From: Bacteroidota bacterium
GTDB lineage: Bacteria > Bacteroidota > Bacteroidia > Bacteroidales > Paludibacteraceae
Reading direction: 5' to 3'
DNA: 64,000 bases
Assembly (NCBI GenBank): GCA_017860345.1
Contig: JAFNAV010000015.1
Span: 1 to 64,000 of the forward strand
Of this stretch, positions 18,630-28,811 are shown one piece after another (position 1 is the first letter of the stretch; the number at the start of each line of letters is the position of its first letter). A model generated the notes under the pieces. It saw nothing but the letters and a program-made list of their open reading frames with translations, was not told where the DNA came from and ran no database searches. The translations under genes were made by a program, and so were the position numbers.

Positions 18630-19604
18630 ATGAAAAAAATCAAAACCGGCCTTATTGGCGGAGCAGGATACACCGCCGGCGAATTGTTACGCATTTTGGT
18701 GAATCACCCGAATGTAGAAATAGTGTTTGTAAACAGCAGCAGCAATGCAGGCAATGCGGTAACCGATGTACATAGTGGTTTGGTGGGCGAAACCAGTCTT
18801 ATCTTCACCTCTGAACTGCCGTTGGAACATGTCGACCTGATATTTTTATGTTCGGCTCACGGCGACAGCAAGAAGTTTATGGAGGAGAATAACGTACCTG
18901 CACACCTGAAAATAGTGGATCTATCCACCGATTATCGTCAGAAACGCACCGACCACAGCTTCGTATATGGTTTGCCCGAGCTCAACCGCGACGAAATAGT
19001 AGGAGCCAAACAAATTGCCAATCCCGGATGCTTCGCCACAGCTATTCAGCTGGCGCTGCTTCCACTTGCTGCGGCTGGCCTGCTTACCGACGAGGTGCAC
19101 GTGAACGCCATTACGGGTTCTACCGGCGCAGGTGTTAAGCCCTCGGCTACCTCCCACTTCAGTTGGCGCAACAACAATATATCTATCTACAAAGCCTTTG
19201 AGCACCAGCATCTGAATGAAATCGGGCAATCGCTCAGGCAGCTACAACCGGAGTTCGATAAGGCGGTGAACTTTATTCCCGTACGAGGTAATTTTGCCCG
19301 GGGTATTTATGCCACAAGCTACATCAACTGCCCACTGACCATTGAGCAGGCCAAAGAACTTTATAAAAACTATTATAAAGATGCAGCCTTCACATTTGTA
19401 GTAGATAAAAATCCGGATATGAAGCAGGTTGTAAACACAAACAAAGCAATTATTTATCTTGAAAAACATGGAGATAAACTGCTGATTGTATCTATGATTG
19501 ATAATTTATTAAAAGGAGCATCGGGGCAGGCTGTTCAGAATATGAATTTGCTTTTTGGTCTCGATGAAAAAACCGGGCTGGCATTAAAATCTATCGGATT
19601 TTGA
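18630..19604 (+). CDS. argC: N-acetyl-gamma-glutamyl-phosphate reductase
   Basis: GLIGGAGYTAGELLRIL, NPGCFATAIQLALLPL, ITGSTGAGVKPS, VPRGNFARGIYAT-like region. Confidence 0.93.
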   Translation: MKKIKTGLIGGAGYTAGELLRILVNHPNVEIVFVNSSSNAGNAVTDVHSGLVGETSLIFTSELPLEHVDLIFLCSAHGDSKKFMEENNVPAHLKIVDLSTDYRQKRTDHSFVYGLPELNRDEIVGAKQIANPGCFATAIQLALLPLAAAGLLTDEVHVNAITGSTGAGVKPSATSHFSWRNNNISIYKAFEHQHLNEIGQSLRQLQPEFDKAVNFIPVRGNFARGIYATSYINCPLTIEQAKELYKNYYKDAAFTFVVDKNPDMKQVVNTNKAIIYLEKHGDKLLIVSMIDNLLKGASGQAVQNMNLLFGLDEKTGLALKSIGF

Positions 19605-19780
19605 AAAACAAATGGCACGAACGGATATTAAAACGCATCACAGTGGTTAGTTGTACTCGCCGAAACTGTGAAAATACTTAAATTTTAAGGAACTTATGCC
19701 ACAATATTCTGAAAAAAAACGCCAAAATCCTAAAATAATGTTATAAAACATCTTTTTTGATGAATATTTTATCAAAACTA

Positions 19781-19811
19781 TTGCATATACAAAAAATGCG
19801 CCTTATCTTTG
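19781..19811 (+). promoter_or_regulatory. Bacteroidetes-type promoter with no downstream + strand ORF
   Basis: TTG (19781-19783), 20-nt spacer, TATCTTTG (19804-19811). Confidence 0.65.
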
Positions 19812-19817
19812 TATCGT

Positions 19818-19970
19818 GATTTTTTCATAGTATTAGATTTAAGGTTAACAAAAAAGATTGGTAGTCGGCCGTGAGGTTCACTACCTTTCGCATTTTATAG
19901 GGTTATAGTAAAAGAAATTTGAACCAATATAAAAAGCCACTTGCAAAACACAGATGCAAGTGGCTTTCAA
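19818..19970 (+). ncRNA. Candidate small RNA (promoter-to-terminator unit without ORF)
   Basis: Starts downstream of the 19781-19811 promoter, contains hairpin GGTAGT(19860-19865)/ACTACC(19880-19885), ends in terminator AAAGCCACTTGC/GCAAGTGGCTTT. Confidence 0.5.
19933..19969. terminator. Terminator hairpin
   Basis: AAAGCCACTTGC(19933-19944)/GCAAGTGGCTTT(19956-19967). Confidence 0.8.
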
Positions 19971-19991
19971 TTTATATAAGTGCATAATAAG

Positions 19992-20570
19992 CTATTTGTT
20001 CTTCAGGGCACGAGCAATAATCTCAGCCATCTTTGCCGCCGCCTTTTCGTTTGGGTGAATATCGTCGGGGAAATCAGCACCGTCGTTTTTCAGTCCGCCA
20101 TACAGATCAACCACCTGCAAATTATTTCTGACAGCAAGGCGTTCTACAGCCGGAATCACACCATTAACTACCGTAGAGTCGTTAATGCCCCATTTGGTTT
20201 TGAATGCCGGAACCGGCTTACACAGCAGAATGCGGGGTTTGGATTTCAGGGTCGAAAAAGTATCGATGAGTGCCTGATAATCTTTTTCAAAATCAGCCAG
20301 CTTCCAGTTATAAGGCTTGGTGTCGTTGGTTCCAAGTTTGATAACAATAATATCGGGCTTAAACGCAAACACATTGCTAAACTCATTGCAGTTCCAATAC
20401 ACCGCATACCGTTTGCCCAACAATTGGTTTAGCACTACAGGGTAGCCATCGCGGCTTTGGCGCGAAATGCCTGCACCCTCGGTAATACTATCGCCTACGC
20501 AGGCCACTTTTACAGCACAGCTGCTTACCAAAAAAATAAGCAACAGAGGAATAATTGTGATTCTTTTCAT
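19992..20570 (-). CDS. SGNH/GDSL hydrolase family lipoprotein
   Basis: LLIFLVSSCAVKVACVGDSITEGAG, IIVIKLGTNDTKPYNW, DDIHPNEKAAAKMA. Confidence 0.9.
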   Translation of the reverse strand: MKRITIIPLLLIFLVSSCAVKVACVGDSITEGAGISRQSRDGYPVVLNQLLGKRYAVYWNCNEFSNVFAFKPDIIVIKLGTNDTKPYNWKLADFEKDYQALIDTFSTLKSKPRILLCKPVPAFKTKWGINDSTVVNGVIPAVERLAVRNNLQVVDLYGGLKNDGADFPDDIHPNEKAAAKMAEIIARALKNK

Positions 20571-20588
20571 CTATAAATAATTATTTTT

Positions 20589-20664
20589 TAGTGATCGGAT
20601 GAAACTCACAAAACAAAATTTATCCCCTTAGCTATCGGGATGATTTAATTTTGCCATGTTCATT
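20589..20664 (-). promoter_or_regulatory. Leader element copy D
   Basis: Minus strand: ATGAACATGGCA ... CCCGATAGCTAAGGGG ... GTGAGTTTCATCCGATCACTAA, about 18 nt before start codon at 20570. Confidence 0.5.
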
Positions 20665-20688
20665 TCAAAATTGTTTTTGCAAAAATAA

Positions 20689-21060
20689 TCATTCTGCATC
20701 TTGTTTCAAACGTTTTTCGCGTAAACTTCTGAAATATCCATCCATAAACAGCAGGAAAAGAACAATAACTGCGATATAAATACTAAAGCCCAGCGCCGAA
20801 GAAGAAACCTGCACAGCAAACATGCTTTTAACGCTTTTCAAAAAAGTAAGCAATATACCATCCTTAAGTAAGAATCCGGCCAAACCTACCAAAAGCAAAG
20901 AAACACCCCCAACAAGCAGATAGCTCAGCACGGTTTGCCGTCTTTTGCGTACCGCCACATCCTTATTTATTTGTTCCATAAGCCTGCTGTTGAAGCCCGC
21001 AGGTAGCTCATCAGGCCACTGCTGTTTCAGCGCATCGCCTATTATTTTATCACTACTCAT
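20689..21060 (-). CDS. Hypothetical inner-membrane protein downstream of ECF sigma (possible anti-sigma-like)
   Basis: Two TM segments and soluble N-terminus; follows the sigma factor gene. Confidence 0.5.
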   Translation of the reverse strand: MSSDKIIGDALKQQWPDELPAGFNSRLMEQINKDVAVRKRRQTVLSYLLVGGVSLLLVGLAGFLLKDGILLTFLKSVKSMFAVQVSSSALGFSIYIAVIVLFLLFMDGYFRSLREKRLKQDAE

Positions 21061-21127
21061 GGTTTTCTGTTTTTATATATCATTTTAAATCAATATCTTA
21101 TAACACCAAACTACCACCCAAGCCCCA

Positions 21128-21697
21128 TCAGGCATCGGCTTTGGTAAGTTCGCGTATCATTACGTAAAGTTTTTTTCGGGTTCTGTGAAGCTTCACTTTT
21201 ACATTATCGGGCGTAATACCAAATACCTGAGCCAGCTCCTGTACCGGATTATTTTCGAGATAATAGAGCGTAATCAATGCTTTTTCGTCGGGATTAAGCT
21301 TCTCTATGGCTTTTTCCATATGAATCAGCAGTTCCTCACTATCGTTACCGGCCAGCAATCTGTCTACATCCTCGTCGGCCACAGTATCAATCACATATTC
21401 ATCAATAGCCGGAAACACAATTTTCTTTTTGCGTACCGCCGATATGGCTGTGTTGTAACCAATTCTGAAAAGCCAGGTAGAAAAACTACAATCGCCCCGA
21501 TAAGTATCCAGCTTTCTGAAAGCTTTCAGAAAAGTATCCTGCGTCAGTTCCTCTGCATCTTCTTTAGACTGCACCACACGCACGATAAGCGTAAATACCG
21601 AATGGCTATAACTGTTCAGGAAATACGAAAACAAGTTTGTATCTCCATCCAGTATCTTTTTTATGTAGTTTATCTCGGTCTGATGATCCATATACAT
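21128..21697 (-). CDS. ECF RNA polymerase sigma factor (RpoE-like)
   Basis: DAEELTQDTFLKAFRKLDTYRGDCSFSTWLFRIGYNTAISAVRK; VQELAQVFGITPDNVKVKLHRTRKKLY. Confidence 0.93.
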   Translation of the reverse strand: MYMDHQTEINYIKKILDGDTNLFSYFLNSYSHSVFTLIVRVVQSKEDAEELTQDTFLKAFRKLDTYRGDCSFSTWLFRIGYNTAISAVRKKKIVFPAIDEYVIDTVADEDVDRLLAGNDSEELLIHMEKAIEKLNPDEKALITLYYLENNPVQELAQVFGITPDNVKVKLHRTRKKLYVMIRELTKADA

Positions 21698-21974
21698 TTA
21701 ATGACGCAGCCCGGAAGATTAGGTTACAAAAATAAGTCATAATTTATAATATGCAATCCATATTGTTTTAGCTAAAAGCATTTACTTAAAACAACGTAGT
21801 GAGCTATCTGATTCAAAATCATCTTAAAAAAACACTAAACAAGTACGATGCACTATTTTTCAGAATTAATGGCCATATCGTACAAAAAAACCAGCTTACT
21901 TGTAACCATATTCAATCAGCGGCGTCAAACATACAAAGCTAAAAAATTATTTACATTTAAAAAGAATAAAAATT

Positions 21975-22385
21975 ATGATGGATTTCATTTCAATCCCTTT
22001 GGTGATAGGGATTATTACCTTAGGCGTGTACAAACTTTTTGAACTATTTGTACGAAAAAAAGAACGGTTGTCGATTATTGAAAAAATCGGGGATAAGTTT
22101 GACCCTTCTATGATTGAAAACAAGTTTTCGTTTCCCGACAAACAAACAGGAGGCAGCACATTTGGCACACTTAAAATTGCCAGCCTGCTATTAGGTGTAG
22201 GATTTGGGCTGCTGATTGGCTTCTTTATCAGCTACTATTACTATGGTGGAATTAATTTTGAAAACGATTATTACTACAAAGTTCGCGAGATGGCTGGTGT
22301 AATCTATGGAGCATCGGTACTTTTGTTTGGCGGTTTGGGTTTAATGATATCTTTTATTGTTGAAATAAAATATCTGAAAAAATAA
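21975..22385 (+). CDS. DUF6249-like membrane protein
   Basis: TM - linker - two TM architecture, divergent from ECF sigma operon. Confidence 0.5.
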   Translation: MMDFISIPLVIGIITLGVYKLFELFVRKKERLSIIEKIGDKFDPSMIENKFSFPDKQTGGSTFGTLKIASLLLGVGFGLLIGFFISYYYYGGINFENDYYYKVREMAGVIYGASVLLFGGLGLMISFIVEIKYLKK

Positions 22386-22406
22386 CCCTTAAGAACGTGT
22401 AAAACG

Positions 22407-22460
22407 AAGACGCAAAGCGCAATGAGATAATACTCTTTGCATGCATTGCGTCTTTGTTTT
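22407..22460. terminator. Terminator hairpin
   Basis: AAGACGCAA(22407-22415)/TTGCGTCTT(22446-22454) and T-run. Confidence 0.65.
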
Positions 22461-22508
22461 TTTTGTGGCTCAGCTCACACAGAGCCGACCAAATGCTGAC
22501 ATCCCTGC

Positions 22509-24713
22509 CTAAGGCATCACCTGAATCTTAACAGCGCTTTTAACGTCGCCGGCCGAGGCCGCATTACTCAACACAAAATCGCCGGGTTCTACTGTCCACT
22601 GATGCGTTTTATCGTTGAAGTAAGCAAGGTCGCTCACCTTAATATCGAGATTTACGGTTTGTGTTTCGCCAGCTTTCAGAAAAATCTTCTTAAATGCTTT
22701 GAGTTCCTTAGCCGGACGAATAACTGATGCTTTCGGCTGCGAAGCATATATTTGTACAGCTTCAGCACCATCCATCGTACCGGTATTCTTCAAAGTAAAA
22801 GAAACTTTCACCACATCAGTAGCTGCATAAACCTTTTTATCGGCAGATATTTTACCATACTCAAAAGTAGTATACGAAAGGCCGTACCCAAACGGGAAAA
22901 GCGGCTTTACCTTTTTAGTATCGAACCAACGGTAACCCACCAGAATATCTTCTTTGTAATACTGGTTAATGCTATCGCCCGGATAAGATAATTTATCGAA
23001 CGCATGTGCGCCATAATCAGTAAGTTTCTGTCCGAAAGTAAACGGCAACTTTCCACTGGGATTAACTGTACCCGATATAACTCCGGCCAAAGCATTGCCA
23101 CTTTCAGAGCCCAGATACCAGGCCTGCATTACAGCCGGAACTTCTTTCAGCCAGGGCATGGCCACCGCGTTGCCACTTACCAATACTACAACCAGGTTTT
23201 TATTCACTTTCAATATCTCTCTGATCAGGTCATCCTGTCCGAATGGGAGATTATAAGATGTACGATCCCCAGCTTCGCAGTCTTGCTCGTGGTTTTTGTT
23301 CAACCCTCCAACAAAGAATACTATTTCGGCCTCACGGGCTGTTTTCACAGCCTCGTCGAACAGTTTTTGCTGATTTTCTTTCGGTGCAATAACCCGTCCG
23401 TACACCGAAGGACCTGTAGAATATCCTTTGCTGTAAACCACATTGGCAGCGCCATACACCTGCTGCAAACCTTCGAGTGGCGAAACCTCATATTTTACTT
23501 TCAACGTCGACGAGCCACCTCCTTCGGTCATACTGCGGGTAGCATTCTCGCCAATGACTGCTATTTTTTTGTATTTTCCGGCTTGTACAGGTAAGAATTG
23601 TTTATCGTTTTTAAGCAGTACAATACCTTCTTCGGCCACCCGGCGTGCAGCAAGGCTGTGAGTTTCATTCACAAAACTGCCGTAGGGGCGCTCACCCATC
23701 ATAGAGGTACGGAACGTCATACGTAAAATTCGCCTTACTTTATCATCGAGTACCGAAACCGGAACCTCACCACTTTTGAGCAATTTCAGAAATGGTTTTG
23801 CCAGATAATAATCTTCGTAAGTAAAAACCGACATAGAGCTTAATCCGTTGGTATAGCTACCCATCTCAATATCCAGGCCATTCAGCGCCGCCTCTTGGGT
23901 ATTGTGTGCCCCACCCCAGTCGGTCACCACTACACCATCAAAATTCCACTCGCCTTTCAGTATTTTATTCAGCAACAAATCGTTATGACAGCAATGCTGA
24001 CCTCTGAATTTGTTGTACGAACCCATAATAGACCAAACACCACCCTCTTCTACCGCAGCTTTAAAAGCGGGAAGATATATTTCGTACAAAGCGCGGTCGC
24101 TCAGTTCTACATTGATATGCCCGCGCCACATCTCCTGATTATTCAGGGCAAAATGCTTAACGCAAGCAGCTACACCACTTTGCTGAACCCCTTTGATATA
24201 CGGAACCGACAAGCGTGCTGCCAAATAGGGATCTTCGCCCATATACTCAAAATTACGTCCGTTGAGCGGCGTGCGATAGATGTTTACACCCGGGCCAAGC
24301 AAAATATCCTTGCGCCTATAGCGAGCTTCCTCGCCTATGGCCACACCGTAAGCATGAGCCAAATCGGGATTGAATGTAGCAGCCAGACAGGTAAGAGCAG
24401 GAAAAGCAGTACATGAATCGTTGGTCCATTTAGCTGCGCCCCAGGAGTCCCACTCAATTTCTTCACGCACCCCATGCGGGCCGTCACTCATCCATATTTC
24501 AGGTATACCCAAACGAGGCACCCCATGCGACGAAAATTTAGATTGAGCATGGCACATAGCCACTTTCTCTTCGAGCGTCATGCGCGACAAAGCATCTTCA
24601 ACCCGTTTTTCCACAGGTTGTGAGTTATCAAGATAGATTGGTTTCATGGGTGATTGAGCCTGTAGGCTGGTTACAGCCCAAAGCAGGATAAGAAGTTTTC
24701 GGATTTTAATCAT
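22509..24713 (-). CDS. Glycoside hydrolase family 3 beta-glucosidase-like
   Basis: Signal peptide; KHFALNNQEMWRGH, FDGVVVTDWGGAHN, fibronectin-III-like C-terminus. Confidence 0.9.
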   Translation of the reverse strand: MIKIRKLLILLWAVTSLQAQSPMKPIYLDNSQPVEKRVEDALSRMTLEEKVAMCHAQSKFSSHGVPRLGIPEIWMSDGPHGVREEIEWDSWGAAKWTNDSCTAFPALTCLAATFNPDLAHAYGVAIGEEARYRRKDILLGPGVNIYRTPLNGRNFEYMGEDPYLAARLSVPYIKGVQQSGVAACVKHFALNNQEMWRGHINVELSDRALYEIYLPAFKAAVEEGGVWSIMGSYNKFRGQHCCHNDLLLNKILKGEWNFDGVVVTDWGGAHNTQEAALNGLDIEMGSYTNGLSSMSVFTYEDYYLAKPFLKLLKSGEVPVSVLDDKVRRILRMTFRTSMMGERPYGSFVNETHSLAARRVAEEGIVLLKNDKQFLPVQAGKYKKIAVIGENATRSMTEGGGSSTLKVKYEVSPLEGLQQVYGAANVVYSKGYSTGPSVYGRVIAPKENQQKLFDEAVKTAREAEIVFFVGGLNKNHEQDCEAGDRTSYNLPFGQDDLIREILKVNKNLVVVLVSGNAVAMPWLKEVPAVMQAWYLGSESGNALAGVISGTVNPSGKLPFTFGQKLTDYGAHAFDKLSYPGDSINQYYKEDILVGYRWFDTKKVKPLFPFGYGLSYTTFEYGKISADKKVYAATDVVKVSFTLKNTGTMDGAEAVQIYASQPKASVIRPAKELKAFKKIFLKAGETQTVNLDIKVSDLAYFNDKTHQWTVEPGDFVLSNAASAGDVKSAVKIQVMP

Positions 24714-24848
24714 GGAATTATCAGATATGGTTTTAATAAAATTATTTCATTTACAAAAATAAAAGAAAACATTGGATTAGCACTCTTGCTCAGCGTTTGT
24801 TTTTAAGGCTGATATTATTCAAAAAACGGGGCATTTTGTTTCTATCAT

Positions 24849-24890
24849 AAAAAAACGGGCACTTTCTCACGCAGAGAAGTACCCGTGTTT
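24849..24890. terminator. Terminator hairpin
   Basis: ACGGGcACTT.CTC..GAG.AAGTaCCCGT. Confidence 0.7.
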
Positions 24891-24910
24891 ATCAGAAAAA
24901 AGATCTTTTT

Positions 24911-25498
24911 TTAAAGTTCGTACGAAAGAGAAATACCCATGGTATTTGTTTTATACGAGATGTTGTCAGATTTATACTGGTCCATAACGCCCCAGTCATA
25001 AGAAAACCGAAGAGTGGCGTTCCGGTATTTAAGACCCGCACCAACCCCAAGTTGAACATTAAATCTGGAGAAATCTTCATCCTCATAAACGCTTACCGGA
25101 TCAGCATCATTTATTTGTGAAGTACCCGATAATACATACGAAAAATCAGGACCGGCAAAACCAATCAGTTTCAAATCGCCTGCCAGTGGCAACGAAGCTT
25201 CGATGCGCAAGGGAACATCCAACTGATGACCTTTATACTTTGCATCAAACAACGAAAGAATTTTAGTATCGGACTGATAATAAGAATAATGCAAACCATA
25301 CTGCAACGACAAAGGCCCTGCAATGCCCTGATATGAATTAATCCCTACCCTGATACCATTTACGGGATCTGACTTTTCACCACCCACAACACCGGTGGAC
25401 TGAACATACCCAATTTGGAAATCCTGAGCTTTAGCGGTATACGAAACAGCCAAAGCTGCAACTACAACAAATAAAATCTTAACTTTTTTGTTCATCAT
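24911..25498 (-). CDS. Outer membrane beta-barrel (porin-like) protein
   Basis: Signal peptide, amphipathic beta pattern, FAGPDFSYVLSG, C-terminal GISLSYEL. Confidence 0.65.
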   Translation of the reverse strand: MMNKKVKILFVVVAALAVSYTAKAQDFQIGYVQSTGVVGGEKSDPVNGIRVGINSYQGIAGPLSLQYGLHYSYYQSDTKILSLFDAKYKGHQLDVPLRIEASLPLAGDLKLIGFAGPDFSYVLSGTSQINDADPVSVYEDEDFSRFNVQLGVGAGLKYRNATLRFSYDWGVMDQYKSDNISYKTNTMGISLSYEL

Positions 25499-25746
25499 GT
25501 TTTTTAGTTTAATAAATAATATACATAGAGTATAAAATCAACTACTATGCCAAAAAATATTATTTACTGAACATATAAAACATTTAAGCCGGCATATGCC
25601 TCGTTATCAAAAAGATATATTTTTAATTTATTTACACGAACAATCAGACTGCCACTCATCCGTTCTGAATGGATAAGCCGGAATTCCACAACTATTTGTC
25701 AGGTTGCAATCCGGATTTGCAAATAAACCCTTTATCCACAGAGATT

Positions 25747-27996
25747 TTATTCCTGAATACGATGTACCGAGTTCACTTCTTTAATTTTGTTGATGTTTTT
25801 ACAGAGAATATCAATATCTTCGGTATCGTGTACATAAATATAAAACCGCCCCACAAAAATTCCGGCATTGGTTTCAATATTCATACGGCTGATATTACCA
25901 CCGTATTTTTCAGAAATTACTTTAAGTATCTCTATCAATACGCCTTTTTTGTCAATACCTCTGATTTCGAGCACTTCTATGAAAGATAATGCTTTGTGAG
26001 TTTCCCATGCTGCCGACACTAATCGCTGGCCGAAATTAGTTTTCAGCTTAGTGGCAGTAGGACACTGGCGTTTATGTACAATAACCATTTCGGAGTCTTC
26101 GACATATCCCAGTACGTCGTCGCCGGGAATGGGGTGGCAACATTCGGCAAATTTATAATTCACCCCCAAATTTTCTTCGGTAAGGATAAACTTCTTGTTT
26201 CTATCTACCTTAAATGCCGGTACAGTGTCAGTCCCAACGGGTTTACTTTGTTTGGAGTCTGAATTACCCACAAACGGGATTTTCAGATACCGTGCAAAAA
26301 CGTTTTGCGATTTTTGCTTGAAAATAACCTTGCTGATATCGTCAAGATTGAGCAGGCCTTTACCGGCTTGCAGATAAAGCGCATTTCGCTGATTGTAATT
26401 ATAATGATTCAGTATGCGGACGATATTTTCGTTTTCGGGCTTCAGGTTGATGGCCGCGAGGGCATCTTCAATTTTTTTCTGTCCATCAATTATCGTCGAC
26501 TTTTCAACGCGCTTAAAGTAAGCCTTCAGTTTGGTTTTGGCGCGGGCAGTGGTAACATATTCTTCCCACTCCGGTTGAGGGGTTTGCTTGCGCGAAGTAA
26601 GAATTTCGACTTGATCGCCCGAATTGAGTCTGTAGCTAAGCGGTACAAGTTTATGATTTACCTTGGCGCCAATGCAGTGCATACCGAGGTCGGAGTGCAG
26701 GTCGAAAGCAAAGTCGAGTGCTGTGGAGCCCATGGCCAGTGTTTTAATTTCGCCTTTGGGCGTAAACACAAATATCTCGGAAGCAAAAAGATTCAGCTTA
26801 AAAGTATCCATGAAGTCGATAGCATTCGGCTCCGGATTGTCGAGCAATTCCTTGATGGTTTTCATCCACTTGTCTAATTCCGATTCTTCGGATTCGCCCG
26901 ACTTATATTTCCAGTGAGCAGCCAAACCTTTTTCGGCAATATCGTTCATGCGCTCGCTGCGAATCTGAATTTCCACCCATCGGCCCATCGGCCCCATCAC
27001 CGTCACATGCAATGCTTCGTATCCATTGGCTTTGGGCGTACTTACCCAGTCGCGGATACGCTCAGGATGAGGCTTGTAAATTTCAGTCATAGCCGAGTAA
27101 AGCATCCAGCACTGGTCTTTTTCGCTCAAGCCCGGTTTTGGTTTAAACACAATACGCAAGGCCAGTATGTCATACACTTCCTCAAAAGGGATATTGCGTG
27201 CCGACATCTTGTTCCAGATAGAATAGATAGATTTTATGCGCTCTTTCAAAAAGAACTCATAACCCATCTTCGCCATTTTCAGCTTGATAGGTTTCGAAAA
27301 TTCCTGAAAAAACAGGGCGCGCGCTTCTTCATCGACAGCTAATTTTTCTTCTATCTGACGATAAGTTTCGGGATGTTCGTATTTAAAACTGAGATTTTCG
27401 AGTTCGTTTTTTATGCGGAAAAGTCCGAGGCGGTGTGCAAGAGGAGCATATATATAGGTAGTTTCGCCGGCTATTTTGTATTGCTTGGCCGGCGGCATGG
27501 AGCCCAGCGTTCGCATATTGTGCAGTCTGTCGGCCATTTTCACCAGAACCACCCTGATATCTTCGGACATGGTAAGAAGGAGTTTACGGAAATTCTCGGC
27601 CTGCGCCGAAGCTTTTTCAGCAAAAACGCCCCCCGATATTTTGGTTAGCCCATCTACAATTTGAGCTATTTTGGGCCCAAACAGATTTTCGATATCCTCT
27701 ACCGTATAGTCGGTATCCTCTACCACATCGTGCAGCAGCGCCGAACAGATAGAGGTAGAACCAAGGCCAATTTCGCGCACAACAATGCGCGCCACCGCCA
27801 ATGGATGCAATATATAAGGCTCACCCGAGCGGCGCTTAATACCTTTGTGAGCAGTATTGGCAAAATTAAACGCTTTGGTAATCAGCTCAATTTTTTGCCG
27901 GTGATTGGTATTCCGGTAATCATCGAGCAAAGCCTCAAACTCTTGCTTGATCTGTTCTTCTTCGTTCGTTAGGGTGTGTTCTTCTACCTGCAACAT
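25747..27996 (-). CDS. RelA/SpoT homolog (p)ppGpp synthetase/hydrolase
   Basis: HD region [32 protein letters not shown], synthetase [16 protein letters not shown] domains. Confidence 0.95.
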   Translation of the reverse strand: MLQVEEHTLTNEEEQIKQEFEALLDDYRNTNHRQKIELITKAFNFANTAHKGIKRRSGEPYILHPLAVARIVVREIGLGSTSICSALLHDVVEDTDYTVEDIENLFGPKIAQIVDGLTKISGGVFAEKASAQAENFRKLLLTMSEDIRVVLVKMADRLHNMRTLGSMPPAKQYKIAGETTYIYAPLAHRLGLFRIKNELENLSFKYEHPETYRQIEEKLAVDEEARALFFQEFSKPIKLKMAKMGYEFFLKERIKSIYSIWNKMSARNIPFEEVYDILALRIVFKPKPGLSEKDQCWMLYSAMTEIYKPHPERIRDWVSTPKANGYEALHVTVMGPMGRWVEIQIRSERMNDIAEKGLAAHWKYKSGESEESELDKWMKTIKELLDNPEPNAIDFMDTFKLNLFASEIFVFTPKGEIKTLAMGSTALDFAFDLHSDLGMHCIGAKVNHKLVPLSYRLNSGDQVEILTSRKQTPQPEWEEYVTTARAKTKLKAYFKRVEKSTIIDGQKKIEDALAAINLKPENENIVRILNHYNYNQRNALYLQAGKGLLNLDDISKVIFKQKSQNVFARYLKIPFVGNSDSKQSKPVGTDTVPAFKVDRNKKFILTEENLGVNYKFAECCHPIPGDDVLGYVEDSEMVIVHKRQCPTATKLKTNFGQRLVSAAWETHKALSFIEVLEIRGIDKKGVLIEILKVISEKYGGNISRMNIETNAGIFVGRFYIYVHDTEDIDILCKNINKIKEVNSVHRIQE

Positions 27997-28130
27997 ATAT
28001 CCGTTTTATCTCTTTGGCAAAATTACAAATTTATTTCATACTTAATGGTTTATTTCCGGGGTACAAAATAATTTTTATGCAGAAAAAAGCTTTTCGATGT
28101 AACAATTTCGCACACTCGCCACCCAAAATC

Positions 28131-28508
28131 TTACTGATTGAGCGAATAGCCTGCCTGTTGCCATTCAATTATTCCTCCGCTCAGTTCATATACTTTCAGA
28201 TTCATATTTTTGATTATGCCCATAGCAGCCTTACTGCGTCGTCCGCTACGGCAGTACAAAGCAACGGTTTTGTTTTTGACGGTTAGCTGTTTCACTTTGG
28301 CCTCAAATTGCGGATCAGATAAATCAATGTTGATAGCTTTAGCAATATGCCCCTGAGCAAACTCTGCCGGAGTACGCACATCTATCAGTATTACCCGCCC
28401 CGATTCGGCTACCTTTTTGAACTCGCCAGCACTCACACTTTGTTGCTGACCGAAAGCTGATAGTACAGCGAAGAGAACCAAAAGCATTAAAACATGAAAT
28501 CGTTTCAT
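28131..28508 (-). CDS. Exported rhodanese-like domain protein
   Basis: Signal peptide; VILIDVRTPAEFAQGHIAKAINI; active-site loop YCRSGRRSKAAM. Confidence 0.9.
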   Translation of the reverse strand: MKRFHVLMLLVLFAVLSAFGQQQSVSAGEFKKVAESGRVILIDVRTPAEFAQGHIAKAINIDLSDPQFEAKVKQLTVKNKTVALYCRSGRRSKAAMGIIKNMNLKVYELSGGIIEWQQAGYSLNQ

Positions 28509-28547
28509 AAAAGCACTATTATTTTATATTTTAACAAAAAGTATTTC

Positions 28548-28611
28548 AGAGTTTATACCAAGCAGTTTGTTATCTGCCTAAAAACAGGATATTTATAAAT
28601 ACGAACAGAAT
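28548..28611 (+). repeat. Copy 2 of ~60-bp intergenic repeat
   Basis: AGAGTTTATACCAAGCAGTTTGTTATCTGCCTAAAAACAGGATATTTATAAATACGAACAGAA aligns to 3420-3480. Confidence 0.65.
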
Positions 28612-28811
28612 ATATTGACTTAACAGTAGACATAACTTTTTTCGTAACTTGGTGTTTAAAAAAACGCTTAAATGATGGTTTTGTTTTTAAAAGCCATTAT
28701 TTAACAACCAAATATTTGGAGCTTATGATGTACAACTGATTGGTAAACGCGGTAGTTGTAGGCTTTGAATTTACTTTTTTATATCTTTGCACGTTAAAAG
28801 CAGAAAAAGCC

